Shown one piece after another: positions 34,844-43,566 of a stretch of 56,157 bases of DNA. Both the position numbers and the translations under genes were made by a program. The first letter of the stretch is position 1. Each line of letters begins with the position of its first letter. The stretch is from Betaproteobacteria bacterium (GTDB lineage: Bacteria; Pseudomonadota; Gammaproteobacteria; Burkholderiales; SG8-41), in NCBI GenBank assembly GCA_947486575.1, contig CANKUB010000014.1:1-56157 (forward strand), written 5' to 3'. The notes beneath the pieces were generated by a model that ran no database searches, had not been told where the DNA came from, and saw only the letters and a program-made list of their open reading frames with translations.

Positions 34844-35647
34844 ATGGACGCTGCCATGACTTCTGCCCAGGGAATGCCGGCGCCGTCCGGTGACAAGACC
34901 AAAGCGCGCCTGTTGGCGATTGCAATGCACGTGGCGTTTATTGTGCTGCTGATATTTGGCGTGTCGTGGCAAAAAAAACCGGAAGCGCCGGTGATGGCAG
35001 ATCTTTGGAGCAGTTTGCCGCCCATCGCACAACCGGTGCAACCCCGGCTGGATGTTCCCGCGCCACCCGAACCCACGCCAACGCCCAAGCCGGTTCCCAG
35101 AGTGACACCGCCGCCGGCGCCAAAGGCAGAACCAGTGCCTGCGCCAAAGCCGGACATCGCGCTGCGCGATAAGGAAAAGAAGAAGAAGGCCGAGCCCAAG
35201 GTGGAGCCCAAGCCCGAGCCGAAGCCAGAACCGAAGCCGCGCGAAGATGATACCGGCAGGCGCGAACGCGAGCGAAAAATTATCGAGGCTGAAAAGGAAG
35301 CCGATGCCAAAGCCGCAGCAGAAAAAGCGCTAGCAGCAGAGCGCGCAGCGAAGGCCGCCACCGCTGCGCGTGAAAACCAGAAATACATCAGCGGGATTCG
35401 CGGCAAGGTGTACGCCAGAGTGGCGCTGCCAGCGGATATTCAGGGAAATCCGGAGGCTGAGTTTGTGGTGTCGCTGCTGCCCGGCGGTGAATTGCTGGGC
35501 GTTACGCTGCGCAAGAGCAGCGGCAATCCGGCATACGATGCGGCCGTCGAACGTGCCATACGTCAGGCACAGCCTTTTGACGTGCCGAGTGGCGAGCAAT
35601 TTCAACAGTATTTCAGGCAGTTTCCCATGGTATTCCGGCCGCGCTGA
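34844..35647 (+). CDS. tolA: Tol-Pal spanning protein TolA
   Basis: Links the inner-membrane motor to TolB and Pal. The protein is 267 residues, shorter than the E. coli homologue of about 420. One helix (LLAIAMHVAFIVLLIFGVSW) is followed by a Pro/Lys/Glu-rich rod with EPKPEPKPEPKPR repeats, a helical stretch rich in Ala, Lys and Glu, and a C-terminal TonB-like domain (AEFVVSLLPGGELLGVTLRKSSGNPAYDAAVERAI). The shortened rod is usual in betaproteobacteria. Confidence 0.92.
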   Translation: MDAAMTSAQGMPAPSGDKTKARLLAIAMHVAFIVLLIFGVSWQKKPEAPVMADLWSSLPPIAQPVQPRLDVPAPPEPTPTPKPVPRVTPPPAPKAEPVPAPKPDIALRDKEKKKKAEPKVEPKPEPKPEPKPREDDTGRRERERKIIEAEKEADAKAAAEKALAAERAAKAATAARENQKYISGIRGKVYARVALPADIQGNPEAEFVVSLLPGGELLGVTLRKSSGNPAYDAAVERAIRQAQPFDVPSGEQFQQYFRQFPMVFRPR

Positions 35648-35722
35648 CCGTGAGAACTTGCGCATCATTGGAACCTGAGAAAATCCGCAGGGTCACAACC
35701 GTATCCGAGTTGAGTCGTTAAA

Positions 35723-37075
35723 ATGAAAATAATAATTAACCTTTTGTTTTTATTGCATTTTTTTTCTGTATCTGGCGCGTACGCGCAAATACGCATCGAA
35801 GTGATCGGCGGTGGCGCCACGCAAAATCCGCCGCCGTTGTCGGCGTCTGACTACCCGTGTAACTATGCTGCGGCGGGCAGCGTCAAGCAGCATCAGGTGG
35901 TGATTGCGCCTTTTCGTGATGAGGCGGGCGCGAAACAATCGCAATCCGTGTCGGCGGTGATCGCCGCTGATCTTGCACGCAGCGGCTTGTTCAAAATGGT
36001 GGATACGGCAGGCGCCAAGCCGCAGTACGAGGCGGAGCAGGTGGACTACGCCATGTGGCGCGGGCGCGGCGCGGATGCTGTGGTGATCGGCAGTGTTGCA
36101 GCTACAGCAGATGGCCGCTACGAAGTGCGCTTTCGTTTAATGGACGCTACCCAGCAGACGCAGATCACAGGGTTATCTTACGTGGCCTCGGCGGCGCAAC
36201 TGCGGCTGACCGCACACAAAATTGCGGATGCCATTTATGAAAAGCTTGCGGGTGAACCGGGCGCGTTTGCCACGCGCATCGCCTATGTGGTGCGTCGGCC
36301 AGGCAAGCGCTTTGAACTGCACGTAGCCGATGCCGATGGCTTTGCGCCACAGACCATACTGGCGTCGAACGAACCGATCATTTCGCCCAAGTGGTCGCCA
36401 GATGGTTCGCGGCTGGCGTATGTTTCATTCGAGCAGAAAAAGCCGGTGGTGTATGTGCAATCCATCGCCACCGGCACGCGCCTGGCGGTGGCGAATTTCT
36501 TTGGCAGCAACAGCGCACCCGCATGGTCGCCCGATGGTCGGCGGCTGGCAGTGGTGTTGTCGCGTGATGGCGGTTCGCAGATGAATCTGATCAACGCCGA
36601 CGGTACGGGGCAACCGCTACGGCTCGCAGCCAGCGCTTCCATAGACACTGAACCTAATTTTTCACCCGACGGCAGCGCCATACTGTTTACCTCTGATCGC
36701 GGTGGCACGCCGCAAATCTATCGCATCCCGGTGAGCGGCGGCGCGGTGCAGCGCGTCACGTTTGAAGGCTTTTACAACATTTCGGCACGGCACAGTCCTG
36801 ATGGCAGAACCTTCACCTATATTCATCGTTGCGGTGGTCGCTTCAGTGTGGCGGTGCAGGATTTTGCCTCGCGCCAGTTGCAGGTATTGACTGAGGGCGC
36901 AGTGGATCAATCGCCGGTTTTTTCACCTAACGGCCGCATGATCCTCTACGCGAGCGAGGTAGGGGGGCGTGGTATATTAGCTGCCGTTTCCAGCGATGGT
37001 CGGGTGAAGCAACGGTTTACAGAAAGCGCAGGCGATATCCGGGAACCTGCGTGGGGGCCGATTGTCAGTAAATAG
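35723..37075 (+). CDS. tolB: periplasmic beta-propeller protein TolB
   Basis: A 450-residue periplasmic partner of Pal and TolA. A signal peptide (residues 1-21, ending AYA) leads into the N-terminal domain and a six-bladed propeller whose blades carry SPDG motifs (SPDGSRLAYVS, SPDGRRLAVVL, SPDGSAILFTS, SPDGRTFTYIH, SPNGRMILYAS). The first codons are strikingly AT-rich and contain the 18-base repeat in reverse orientation, encoding NLLFLL. It lies 75 bases after tolA and before pal. Confidence 0.96.
   Translation: MKIIINLLFLLHFFSVSGAYAQIRIEVIGGGATQNPPPLSASDYPCNYAAAGSVKQHQVVIAPFRDEAGAKQSQSVSAVIAADLARSGLFKMVDTAGAKPQYEAEQVDYAMWRGRGADAVVIGSVAATADGRYEVRFRLMDATQQTQITGLSYVASAAQLRLTAHKIADAIYEKLAGEPGAFATRIAYVVRRPGKRFELHVADADGFAPQTILASNEPIISPKWSPDGSRLAYVSFEQKKPVVYVQSIATGTRLAVANFFGSNSAPAWSPDGRRLAVVLSRDGGSQMNLINADGTGQPLRLAASASIDTEPNFSPDGSAILFTSDRGGTPQIYRIPVSGGAVQRVTFEGFYNISARHSPDGRTFTYIHRCGGRFSVAVQDFASRQLQVLTEGAVDQSPVFSPNGRMILYASEVGGRGILAAVSSDGRVKQRFTESAGDIREPAWGPIVSK
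35737..35754 (-). repeat. AT-rich 18-mer, copy in tolB signal codons (16 of 18)
   Basis: The plus strand reads TAACCTTTTGTTTTTATT; its complement is AATAAAAACAAAAGGTTA. It lies in the signal-peptide codons of tolB, like the copy at 24328 in a Bug receptor gene. Confidence 0.55.
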
Positions 37076-37136
37076 GTCAGTCAGTAGATCATTAAGTAAC
37101 GTGCGCTGCGGCTGAACATAAACGAGGGGATGGAAA

Positions 37137-37709
37137 ATGAAAAAATTGATATCGGGATTGACGGTTACTTTGCTGGCTTTGCTGATGGGTGCTTGCAGCA
37201 GCACGCCCTCCAAAGAGCAGGAAGGCGCGCCGGTTGTCGATGCCGTGCAAAGACCGATCACGACACCTAAGCAGCCACCGGTGCAGGTGGTACAGAGCCC
37301 TGTGACGCCGGCAGTGATTGAGCCGCCCACGCAATTGACGGGCCCGGCGTCGCTGAAAGACCCGAAAAATATTTTGTCCAAGCGCGTCATTTACTTTGAC
37401 TACGACAGCAATCTGGTGAAAGAGGAATTCCGCCCGTTGGTGGCGGCGCACGCCAAATACGTTTCGCAGGACCCCAAGGCTAAAATGATTATTCAGGGCA
37501 ATACCGATGAACGCGGCGGGCGTGAATACAATCTGGCGCTGGGCCAGCGCCGTGCCGATTCGGTGAAGCAGATGATGTCTGTGCTTGGCGCTGAAGGCGC
37601 GCGTGTGGAGACCGTCAGTTTTGGTCAGGAAAAGCCGCGCGTCGAGGGCCGCACCGAGGAGGCCTTTGCCCAAAACCGCCGGGCGGAAATTGTCTACTCG
37701 ACTGACTAG
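37137..37709 (+). CDS. pal: peptidoglycan-associated lipoprotein Pal
   Basis: An outer-membrane lipoprotein that binds peptidoglycan. The 190-residue product has lipobox LMGAC with Cys20, a Pro/Thr-rich linker and the OmpA-like domain starting KRVIYFDYDSNLVKEEF, with GNTDERGGREYNLALGQRRADSV as the peptidoglycan-binding helix. GAGGGGATGG precedes the ATG. It is the fifth structural gene of the tol operon. Confidence 0.97.
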   Translation: MKKLISGLTVTLLALLMGACSSTPSKEQEGAPVVDAVQRPITTPKQPPVQVVQSPVTPAVIEPPTQLTGPASLKDPKNILSKRVIYFDYDSNLVKEEFRPLVAAHAKYVSQDPKAKMIIQGNTDERGGREYNLALGQRRADSVKQMMSVLGAEGARVETVSFGQEKPRVEGRTEEAFAQNRRAEIVYSTD

Positions 37710-37725
37710 AATCGTTGGCTGAATC

Positions 37726-38586
37726 GTGAGGTGCAGCAATATTCTTCGGGGTGTGTGTAGTCTGGTGGCTTCGATGCTGTGCATGGCCGTTGTCGCCGGC
37801 TTTCCTGCACGTGCCGCATTGTTCGACGACGATATTGCGCGCAAAGGGGTCGCCGATCAGGCCCGGCGCCTCGATGATTACAAAGTGCAAACCGATACCA
37901 TGGCCGGGCGCCTCGGCAAAATCGAAGAAGCCCTGCGCGGTACGCAGAACACCCAGCAATCGATGCTGGAGCTGGTGAATCAAATCGAGTTGCTCAAGCG
38001 CGAAATTCAAAGTCTGCGCGGGCAGATCGAGGTAGTGAACAACGGTGTTGAAAGCAACGCCAAACGCCAGCGCGATATGTATGTAGATCTGGATACCCGC
38101 ATACGTCGTCTTGAGCCAGGTGCAACTGCACCCACCGGCGCGCCACCCGATGCCACGTCACCTGCCGCTGCCACACCGCCTGCTGCTGCTGCTGCTGCGG
38201 GGGCCACGTCGGCAGACGAAACCCGTGTCTATGAAGCCGCGCAACAGCAGCGGCGCATCGGCAATTACAAAGGCGCGATAACGTCATTTCAGTCGTTTTT
38301 GAGTCAGTATCCGAAAAGCGCGCTGGCGCATCGCGCGCAATACTGGGTGGGTGATTCGTATTTCAATACGCGTGATTACAGAAATGCCATTGCCAGCCAG
38401 CAAAAGCTGATTGCAGCCTACCCCGACAGCGCATCCGCGCCCGACGCCATGCTTAACATTGCCAGCTCGCAATCCGAGCTGGGTGAAAACGCCGCCGCGC
38501 GCAAGACAATGGATGCGCTGGTGCAGCGTTATCCCGGTAGTGAGGCCGCTGACAAGGCCAAACGGCGGCTGGCGACACTCAAGTAG
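37726..38586 (+). CDS. cpoB: cell division coordinator CpoB (YbgF)
   Basis: A periplasmic protein that links Tol-Pal constriction with PBP1B. The 286-residue product starts at a GTG, has a signal peptide ending ARA, then a coiled coil (LVNQIELLKREIQSLRGQIEVVNN), a Pro/Ala-rich linker and TPR-like repeats (SALAHRAQYWVGDSYFNTRDYRNAIASQQKLI). Its place after pal and before queC is conserved in many proteobacteria. Confidence 0.93.
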   Translation: MRCSNILRGVCSLVASMLCMAVVAGFPARAALFDDDIARKGVADQARRLDDYKVQTDTMAGRLGKIEEALRGTQNTQQSMLELVNQIELLKREIQSLRGQIEVVNNGVESNAKRQRDMYVDLDTRIRRLEPGATAPTGAPPDATSPAAATPPAAAAAAGATSADETRVYEAAQQQRRIGNYKGAITSFQSFLSQYPKSALAHRAQYWVGDSYFNTRDYRNAIASQQKLIAAYPDSASAPDAMLNIASSQSELGENAAARKTMDALVQRYPGSEAADKAKRRLATLK

Positions 38587-38634
38587 TAAAATTCCAAAGT
38601 TGATTTTATCGTGCGTAATGCGCACGCTTTCCGC

Positions 38635-39306
38635 ATGAAAACCGCAGTCGTGTTGCTTTCCGGCGGACTTGATTCCGCCACCGTCCTGGCGCTTGCACGC
38701 GAGCAAGGCTACCGATGTCATTGCCTGTCGATGGATTATGGGCAGCGCCATCGTGCCGAGTTGGCTGCCGCAGCGCGCGTAGCCAAAGCCCTGGGCGCTG
38801 CACACCATCGCGTGGTTAAAATTGATCTGGGCGGTTTTGGCGGCTCTGCATTAACTGATGCCAACATCTCCGTGCCGACCAGCGGTGTGGCACCCGGCAT
38901 TCCCGTAACTTATGTCCCCGCGCGCAACACCATTTTGCTGTCGTTTGCGCTGGCGAACGCGGAAGTCTGTGGCGCGAATGACATTTTTTTCGGTGCGAAC
39001 GCCGTGGATTATTCCGGCTACCCGGATTGTCGGCCCGATTACGTCACGGCGTATGAGTCGATGGCAAATCTGGCCACGCGCGCAGCGGTGGAGGGCCAGC
39101 GCTTGACCATACACACGCCGATCATTGCGCTGTCCAAAGCGGACATTATTCGCAAAGGTGTAGCGCTGGGTGTTGATTACGCGATGACGGTTTCGTGTTA
39201 TCAGGCGACGGATAGTGGCTTGGCCTGCGGACAATGTGATGCCTGCCGATTGCGGCGCACCGGGTTTGAGCAGGCGGGCTTGCGTGATCCGACTCGCTAT
39301 AAATAA
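38635..39306 (+). CDS. queC: 7-cyano-7-deazaguanine synthase
   Basis: Converts 7-carboxy-7-deazaguanine to preQ0 in queuosine synthesis. The 223-residue protein starts [19 protein letters not shown] with the PP-loop SGGLDS at residues 9-14. Near the C-terminus four cysteines ([21 protein letters not shown]) form the zinc site. The ATG at 38635 is chosen over an upstream GTG because the PP-loop follows at the usual distance. It is the last gene of the tol cluster, followed by an exact copy of the 18-base AT-rich repeat three bases after its stop. Confidence 0.95.
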   Translation: MKTAVVLLSGGLDSATVLALAREQGYRCHCLSMDYGQRHRAELAAAARVAKALGAAHHRVVKIDLGGFGGSALTDANISVPTSGVAPGIPVTYVPARNTILLSFALANAEVCGANDIFFGANAVDYSGYPDCRPDYVTAYESMANLATRAAVEGQRLTIHTPIIALSKADIIRKGVALGVDYAMTVSCYQATDSGLACGQCDACRLRRTGFEQAGLRDPTRYK

Positions 39307-39308
39307 TC

Positions 39309-39326
39309 AATAAAAACAAATAGTTA
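39309..39326 (+). repeat. AT-rich 18-mer, copy 6 (exact)
   Basis: AATAAAAACAAATAGTTA starts two bases after the queC stop codon and 53 bases before the YeeE-type gene. Followed by CGATATACTG, it could form part of that gene's promoter (TATACT as a -10 box). Confidence 0.7.
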
Positions 39327-39361
39327 CGATATACTGTTATTTTCGCCCAACAATCTGCCGT

Positions 39362-40489
39362 ATGGAATTCACCGTTCATCATCAAGTGCTCGCCAGTGTG
39401 TTCGCCATTGCCGTGATCATGGGTGCCGTGGTTAATAAAACCCATTTTTGCACTATGGGCGCGGTGTCTGATTGGATAAACATCGGTGACACGGGTCGCA
39501 TGCGCGCATGGGTGTTCGCCATGGTGGTGGCGTTGCTCGGCGTGATTGCATTGGAATTCAGCGGGACCGTCAATCTGTCAGGCGAAACGTTTCCGCCATA
39601 TCGCAGCAGTAATTTCGCCTGGCCGCGTTATGTGCTGGGCGGCTTGCTTTTTGGCCTGGGCATGGTGCTCGCCAGCGGTTGCGGCAACAAAACTTTGGTG
39701 CGTGTGGGCAGCGGCAATCTGAAATCCCTCGTTGTACTGTTGATTGGCATGGTGGCGTCGTACCTGATGCTGTGGTCGCCGCTCTATGAAAAAGCCTTTT
39801 TGCCGTGGCTGCAACCGGCTACGATTAATCTGGCGCGCTACGGTATGCCCACGCAACAGGCTGGCGACGTGATTGCTGGTTTGCTCGGTCAGGCATCGTC
39901 GAAAACCAACAACATGGCGGTAGCGCTGATGTTTGCGGCAGGTATGTTAATTTTTGTATTCAGATCAAAAGATTTTCGCTCGAGCTTCGATAACATTTTA
40001 GGTGGCGCTGTTGTGGGTCTTGCCATCGTCGCAGGCTGGTATCTCACTGGCGGGCCGCTGGGCCAATCGTGGAAGGACTATGCGGAGATGGCAACCGACA
40101 TTCCCAGCCGCGTGCAAGTGCAGTCGTACACCTTCGTCAGCCCCATGGGCGACACCGTGCGCTATCTGCTCGACCCGGCGAAATTTTCACTCATCAACTT
40201 TGGCGTAGTGGCGCTGGTGGGCGTGATCGCAGGCTCATTTATTTATGCCGTGATTACAAAGACTTTTCGCGTCGAATGGTTCGCATCTGCGGGTGATTTT
40301 GTCAATCACGCCATCGGCGGTGCGCTGATGGGCATCGGCGGCGTGCTGGCCATGGGCTGCACGGTGGGCCAGGCGATTACGGGCATGTCCACGCTCGCTA
40401 TCGGCTCCATGCTGACATTCGCAGCTATCGTGGCTGGTGCCGTAGCCACCATGAAATACCAATACTGGCGCATGATGCGTGAGCCGTAG
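39362..40489 (+). CDS. YeeE/YedE-type sulfur transporter (TsuA-like)
   Basis: A 375-residue inner-membrane protein with many helices. In TsuA the thiosulfate path is lined by three cysteines; here the corresponding motifs are THFCTMGAVSDW (Cys30), ASGCGNKTLVRVG (about Cys107) and AMGCTVGQAITG (about Cys333). It therefore probably imports thiosulfate or a related sulfur compound. No TsuB-like partner gene is adjacent. It ends 90 bases before tRNA-Lys on the same strand. Confidence 0.85.
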   Translation: MEFTVHHQVLASVFAIAVIMGAVVNKTHFCTMGAVSDWINIGDTGRMRAWVFAMVVALLGVIALEFSGTVNLSGETFPPYRSSNFAWPRYVLGGLLFGLGMVLASGCGNKTLVRVGSGNLKSLVVLLIGMVASYLMLWSPLYEKAFLPWLQPATINLARYGMPTQQAGDVIAGLLGQASSKTNNMAVALMFAAGMLIFVFRSKDFRSSFDNILGGAVVGLAIVAGWYLTGGPLGQSWKDYAEMATDIPSRVQVQSYTFVSPMGDTVRYLLDPAKFSLINFGVVALVGVIAGSFIYAVITKTFRVEWFASAGDFVNHAIGGALMGIGGVLAMGCTVGQAITGMSTLAIGSMLTFAAIVAGAVATMKYQYWRMMREP

Positions 40490-40531
40490 CGGGAAATCGT
40501 AAATATCCGCAACCTTTAGCGACAACATTGG

Positions 40532-40560
40532 TTGACCCGCCCCCTCATGGGCGGTAGAAT
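40532..40560 (+). promoter_or_regulatory. sigma-70 promoter of tRNA-Lys
   Basis: TTGACC at 40532-40537 and TAGAAT at 40555-40560 are separated by exactly 17 bases and end 19 bases before the tRNA gene. The spacer contains a GC-rich inverted repeat (CCGCCCC...GGGCGG), which may matter for regulation. Confidence 0.75.
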
Positions 40561-40579
40561 TCGCCCCTTTTTGAGGTAC

Positions 40580-40655
40580 GGGCGGTTAGCTCAGCCGGTA
40601 GAGCAGCGGACTTTTAATCCGTTGGTCGCGAGTTCGAATCTCGCACCGCCTACCA
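40580..40655 (+). tRNA. tRNA-Lys (anticodon TTT)
   Basis: Seventy-six bases with encoded CCA. The acceptor stem pairs GGGCGGT with ACCGCCT (one G-T pair), the anticodon stem GCGGA/TCCGT encloses loop CTTTTAA giving TTT, and the T-arm reads GTTCGAATC. It decodes AAA and AAG. Confidence 0.97.
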
Positions 40656-40663
40656 GATTTATC

Positions 40664-40700
40664 AAGGGGTTAGCTTAACGGCTAGCCCCTTGTTCTTTTG
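40664..40700 (+). terminator. terminator after tRNA-Lys
   Basis: AAGGGGTTAGC (40664-40674) pairs along eleven positions with GCTAGCCCCTT (40681-40691), allowing one G-T pair, around TTAACG. GTTCTTTTG follows. The stem is strong and the T run short. Confidence 0.75.
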
Positions 40701-41061
40701 CGCGCAGTGAATACATGGGCGATGGCCGATGGTTAAGGCGTTGCTACCAGGCCTAACGACCTTTCTGCGTTAGGCGCAGCCGCTGTCAGGTCTTGCCGTG
40801 ATCATCTGAGACATTCCCTGCATTGACACATTGCAGCCGCTTGCCGATGCAACGCTGCGTCGCGCGCGCCACTGGCCTATCTGGCGATTTCCCACTTGAT
40901 ATCACGAAGAATCATTTCCGGCGGGAGCGAATTGTGAAATATTTTCTTGCTGGTTCCACCAAGCATTGTCCGTTGCAGTGTCAAATCCGGTGGTGCGCCC
41001 ACACCAGACGGATACACGCCCTATAATGTTATGCAACAGGAAACAGGGAGTCATCACGCAC
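40701..41061. other. gene-free stretch with one perfect hairpin
   Basis: No convincing gene lies in these 360 bases; the short open frames are not protein-like. GCCTAACG (40751-40758) and CGTTAGGC (40768-40775) form a perfect eight-base-pair inverted repeat with a nine-base loop. TATAAT at 41021-41026 is a good -10 box for the MmgE/PrpD gene. AGGGAG at 41045-41050 may be its ribosome binding site. Confidence 0.5.
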
Positions 41062-42483
41062 ATGTCAGCGAACAGAAATCTTGGCACTACAGCCGTTTTG
41101 GCCGAGTGGGCCGCCGCCTACCGCCTTGAAGATGCGCCGGATGCCGTAGTCGAGCGCATGAAGGCGCTGGTGCTGGATTTTCTGCGCGTGGTGGCGGTGG
41201 GTGCGCGCTTGCCGTGGAGCCGATCCACGCGTGTGCTGGCGCTGCAATTGGGCGGCAAAGCCGAATGTTCGCTGGTGTTGTGCGGTAGCCGCATCGATGC
41301 TGCGCGCGCGGCATTTGTGAACGGCGCATATGCCCATGCCTGCGATCTTGACGACACGCATGTGGGATCGATGCATCACGCCGGCGCATCCATATTGCCC
41401 GCAGTGCTGGCCATGGCGGAACGTGAAAATGCCAGTGGCCGCGCCTTGCTTGAAGCAGCAATTATTGGCTATGAAGCGTCGTTGCGCATCGGGCTGGCCA
41501 CGCAACCTGCGCTATTTCAGCGGGGTTTTATGGCCACACCAACCTGCGGCGCGATGGGCGCAGCGCTGGCGGCGGGCAAGCTGCTGAAATTCAACGCCAC
41601 CGACATGGCGGGCGCTCTGGGTGCTGCTGGCGCCTACGCGGGCGGTCTTGCGCAATTTTATTTATCCGGGGGTGTGACCAAGCGACTGAACGGCGCGCGG
41701 GGCGCCGAGTCGGGTGTAATGGCAGCGTTGCTGACGCAGGCGGGCATTTGGGGGCCGCGTGACATACTCGAAGGCGAGGCTGGATTTTTTCATGCGTTTT
41801 CAGGCAATGCCAAGCCGGAAAAAATTACCGGTGATCTGGGGCGCGGCTATCGTTTGATGGAAGTCAGCACCAAAATCCACGCGGGCGCGGGACGTTTGCA
41901 GGCAACGGTGGATGCCGGGTTGTCGCTCGGCGCGCAGCATGGGCTGGCCGCAGAACAGATTGTCGAATGCGAAGTGGGTATACCGAAGGTGGTGCAGGGG
42001 CGTCTCACGCAACTTGATCCGCCAGATCTGCAAAGTGCGCAACTGAGCATACCCTTCAGTCTGGCGATGGCATTGGCACTGGGCCGCACCCGTGGTGCGC
42101 AGGCCGCACTGCGGCGTGAAGACTACGAAACCGCGCTGGTGGATGCCGATATTCGCGCGCTGTCCAATCGAACGCGGTGCGTGCTCGATGCCGAGATCGA
42201 AGCAGGCACCAACACCGAAGAGGTGCCCTCACGTGTGAGCATCACGCTGGCGGATGGGCGCAAGTTCGTCGTGCATGAGCCGCACCCGCGTGGCAGCCCG
42301 CACCGGCGCATGACGTGGGACGAGCTGTCTGCGCTGTTCAAGGATACCGTTGCCGACGCGCTGCCAGCGGCGACACTGAATAGAGTGCTGGACCTGGTGG
42401 CGGGGCTGGATCGTGATACCCAGCCTCGCGAAATAATGGGGGCATTTGTCGCCGCACCGGGCTGGCTGGAACTAGATCGTTAA
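41062..42483 (+). CDS. MmgE/PrpD family protein (third of three)
   Basis: A 473-residue member of the 2-methylcitrate dehydratase superfamily. It starts NLGTTAVLAEWAAAYRLEDAP; the blocks AFVNGAYAHACDLDDTHVGSMHHAGASILPA, GGVTKRLNGARGAESGVMAALL and VSTKIHAGAGRLQATVDAG follow the family order. An in-frame ATG at 41026 lies within the apparent -10 box, so 41062 is preferred. It heads a seven-gene co-directional run with a ketopantoate-reductase-like enzyme and five Bug receptors. The substrate is probably a small carboxylic acid. Confidence 0.85.
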   Translation: MSANRNLGTTAVLAEWAAAYRLEDAPDAVVERMKALVLDFLRVVAVGARLPWSRSTRVLALQLGGKAECSLVLCGSRIDAARAAFVNGAYAHACDLDDTHVGSMHHAGASILPAVLAMAERENASGRALLEAAIIGYEASLRIGLATQPALFQRGFMATPTCGAMGAALAAGKLLKFNATDMAGALGAAGAYAGGLAQFYLSGGVTKRLNGARGAESGVMAALLTQAGIWGPRDILEGEAGFFHAFSGNAKPEKITGDLGRGYRLMEVSTKIHAGAGRLQATVDAGLSLGAQHGLAAEQIVECEVGIPKVVQGRLTQLDPPDLQSAQLSIPFSLAMALALGRTRGAQAALRREDYETALVDADIRALSNRTRCVLDAEIEAGTNTEEVPSRVSITLADGRKFVVHEPHPRGSPHRRMTWDELSALFKDTVADALPAATLNRVLDLVAGLDRDTQPREIMGAFVAAPGWLELDR

Positions 42484-42504
42484 TCATTCAATGGGGAGAA
42501 GACA

Positions 42505-43566
42505 ATGAAAAAGCAGATAGCCGTGCTGAGCACCGGCGCCATTGGCAGCAGTATCGGCGCTGATCTTTCAAACGCTGCACCTGCTGGCTACAACGTGTGT
42601 CTGGTTGACCAGTGGCCCGCGCATGTGGAAGCGATGAAGACCAATGGCCTGCATGTGAAGATGCCCGATTCGGAATTGCATACCAAGGTTGAGGCGTATC
42701 ACCTGTGTGAGCTGTCGTCGTTGAAACGCCAGTTCGATATCGTATTTCTCACCGCGAAGTCGCACGATACGCGCTGGCTGTGCGAATTTATCAAGCCGTA
42801 TCTCAAGCATGATGGCGTGATCGTTGGTGCGCAAAACGGCATGAACAACGCCGACATCATCGATATTCTCGGCCGGCCGCGCCTTATGGGGTGCGTGCTG
42901 GAATTGTCGGCGGAAGTGTTTACGCCCGGCCATGTGCAGCGCAATACCGATCCGGCGCATACCTGGTTCGGTCTCGGTGAACTGGATGGTGGCGTGACAC
43001 CGCGCATCACCGAGATTGAACGGCTGATGAAGCACGCTGGCAAGATCACCATCACTGACAACATCGAAGGCGCCAAGTGGACCAAACTGGTGAACAGCTC
43101 GATGATACTCGCGCCATTCGGCGCGCTGGGCTTGTCGTCGTGGCAGGCCGTGGAGATACCCGAGGTCGTCAACCTGTGCGCAAAGCTCGCGTCCGAAACC
43201 ATGCGCGTAGGTGCCGCGCACGGCTACCAAATAGAAGCGATTTTTGGATTGAGCCCGGAAGAGTTCATGGGGCCCGAAGAAAAGATTATCGATAAGCTGC
43301 TGTATACGATACTCGGTCACATGGGCAAAAAAGGCTCACGTACGGCGCGCGGCGTGGTGTTTCAGGATTTTCTGAAGGGCCGTCGCACCGAAGCAGATTA
43401 TTTGAATGGTCATATCGCGCGCAGGGGCCGCGAAAAAAATATCGCCACACCCGCCAACGATGCCATCGTTGAACTGTGCCGACGCATCGAACGCGGTGAA
43501 TTGAAGCCCGACAAATCGAATATCGAGATCATGGTGCAGATCATGAATCAGTCTGTCGCAAAATGA
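42505..43566 (+). CDS. ketopantoate reductase family protein (PanE/ApbA-like)
   Basis: A 353-residue NADPH-binding protein. The nucleotide loop is LSTGAIGSSIGADL near residues 8-21, a variant of GxGxxG. VFLTAKSHDTRW, VGAQNGMNNADII and WTKLVNSSMILAPFGALGLSS correspond to the cofactor and active-site blocks, including the lysine of the catalytic helix (AKWTKL). It is longer than E. coli PanE (about 300) and its context argues against pantothenate synthesis; reduction of another 2-oxo acid or oxidation of a hydroxy acid is more likely. GGGGAGAAG precedes the start. It overlaps the next Bug gene by four bases. Confidence 0.82.
   Translation: MKKQIAVLSTGAIGSSIGADLSNAAPAGYNVCLVDQWPAHVEAMKTNGLHVKMPDSELHTKVEAYHLCELSSLKRQFDIVFLTAKSHDTRWLCEFIKPYLKHDGVIVGAQNGMNNADIIDILGRPRLMGCVLELSAEVFTPGHVQRNTDPAHTWFGLGELDGGVTPRITEIERLMKHAGKITITDNIEGAKWTKLVNSSMILAPFGALGLSSWQAVEIPEVVNLCAKLASETMRVGAAHGYQIEAIFGLSPEEFMGPEEKIIDKLLYTILGHMGKKGSRTARGVVFQDFLKGRRTEADYLNGHIARRGREKNIATPANDAIVELCRRIERGELKPDKSNIEIMVQIMNQSVAK

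Noticed and set aside
35178-35250. Short repeats in tolA resembling a repeat array
   Set aside because: They encode the EPKP-type rod of TolA and are coding low complexity, not a CRISPR or mobile repeat.
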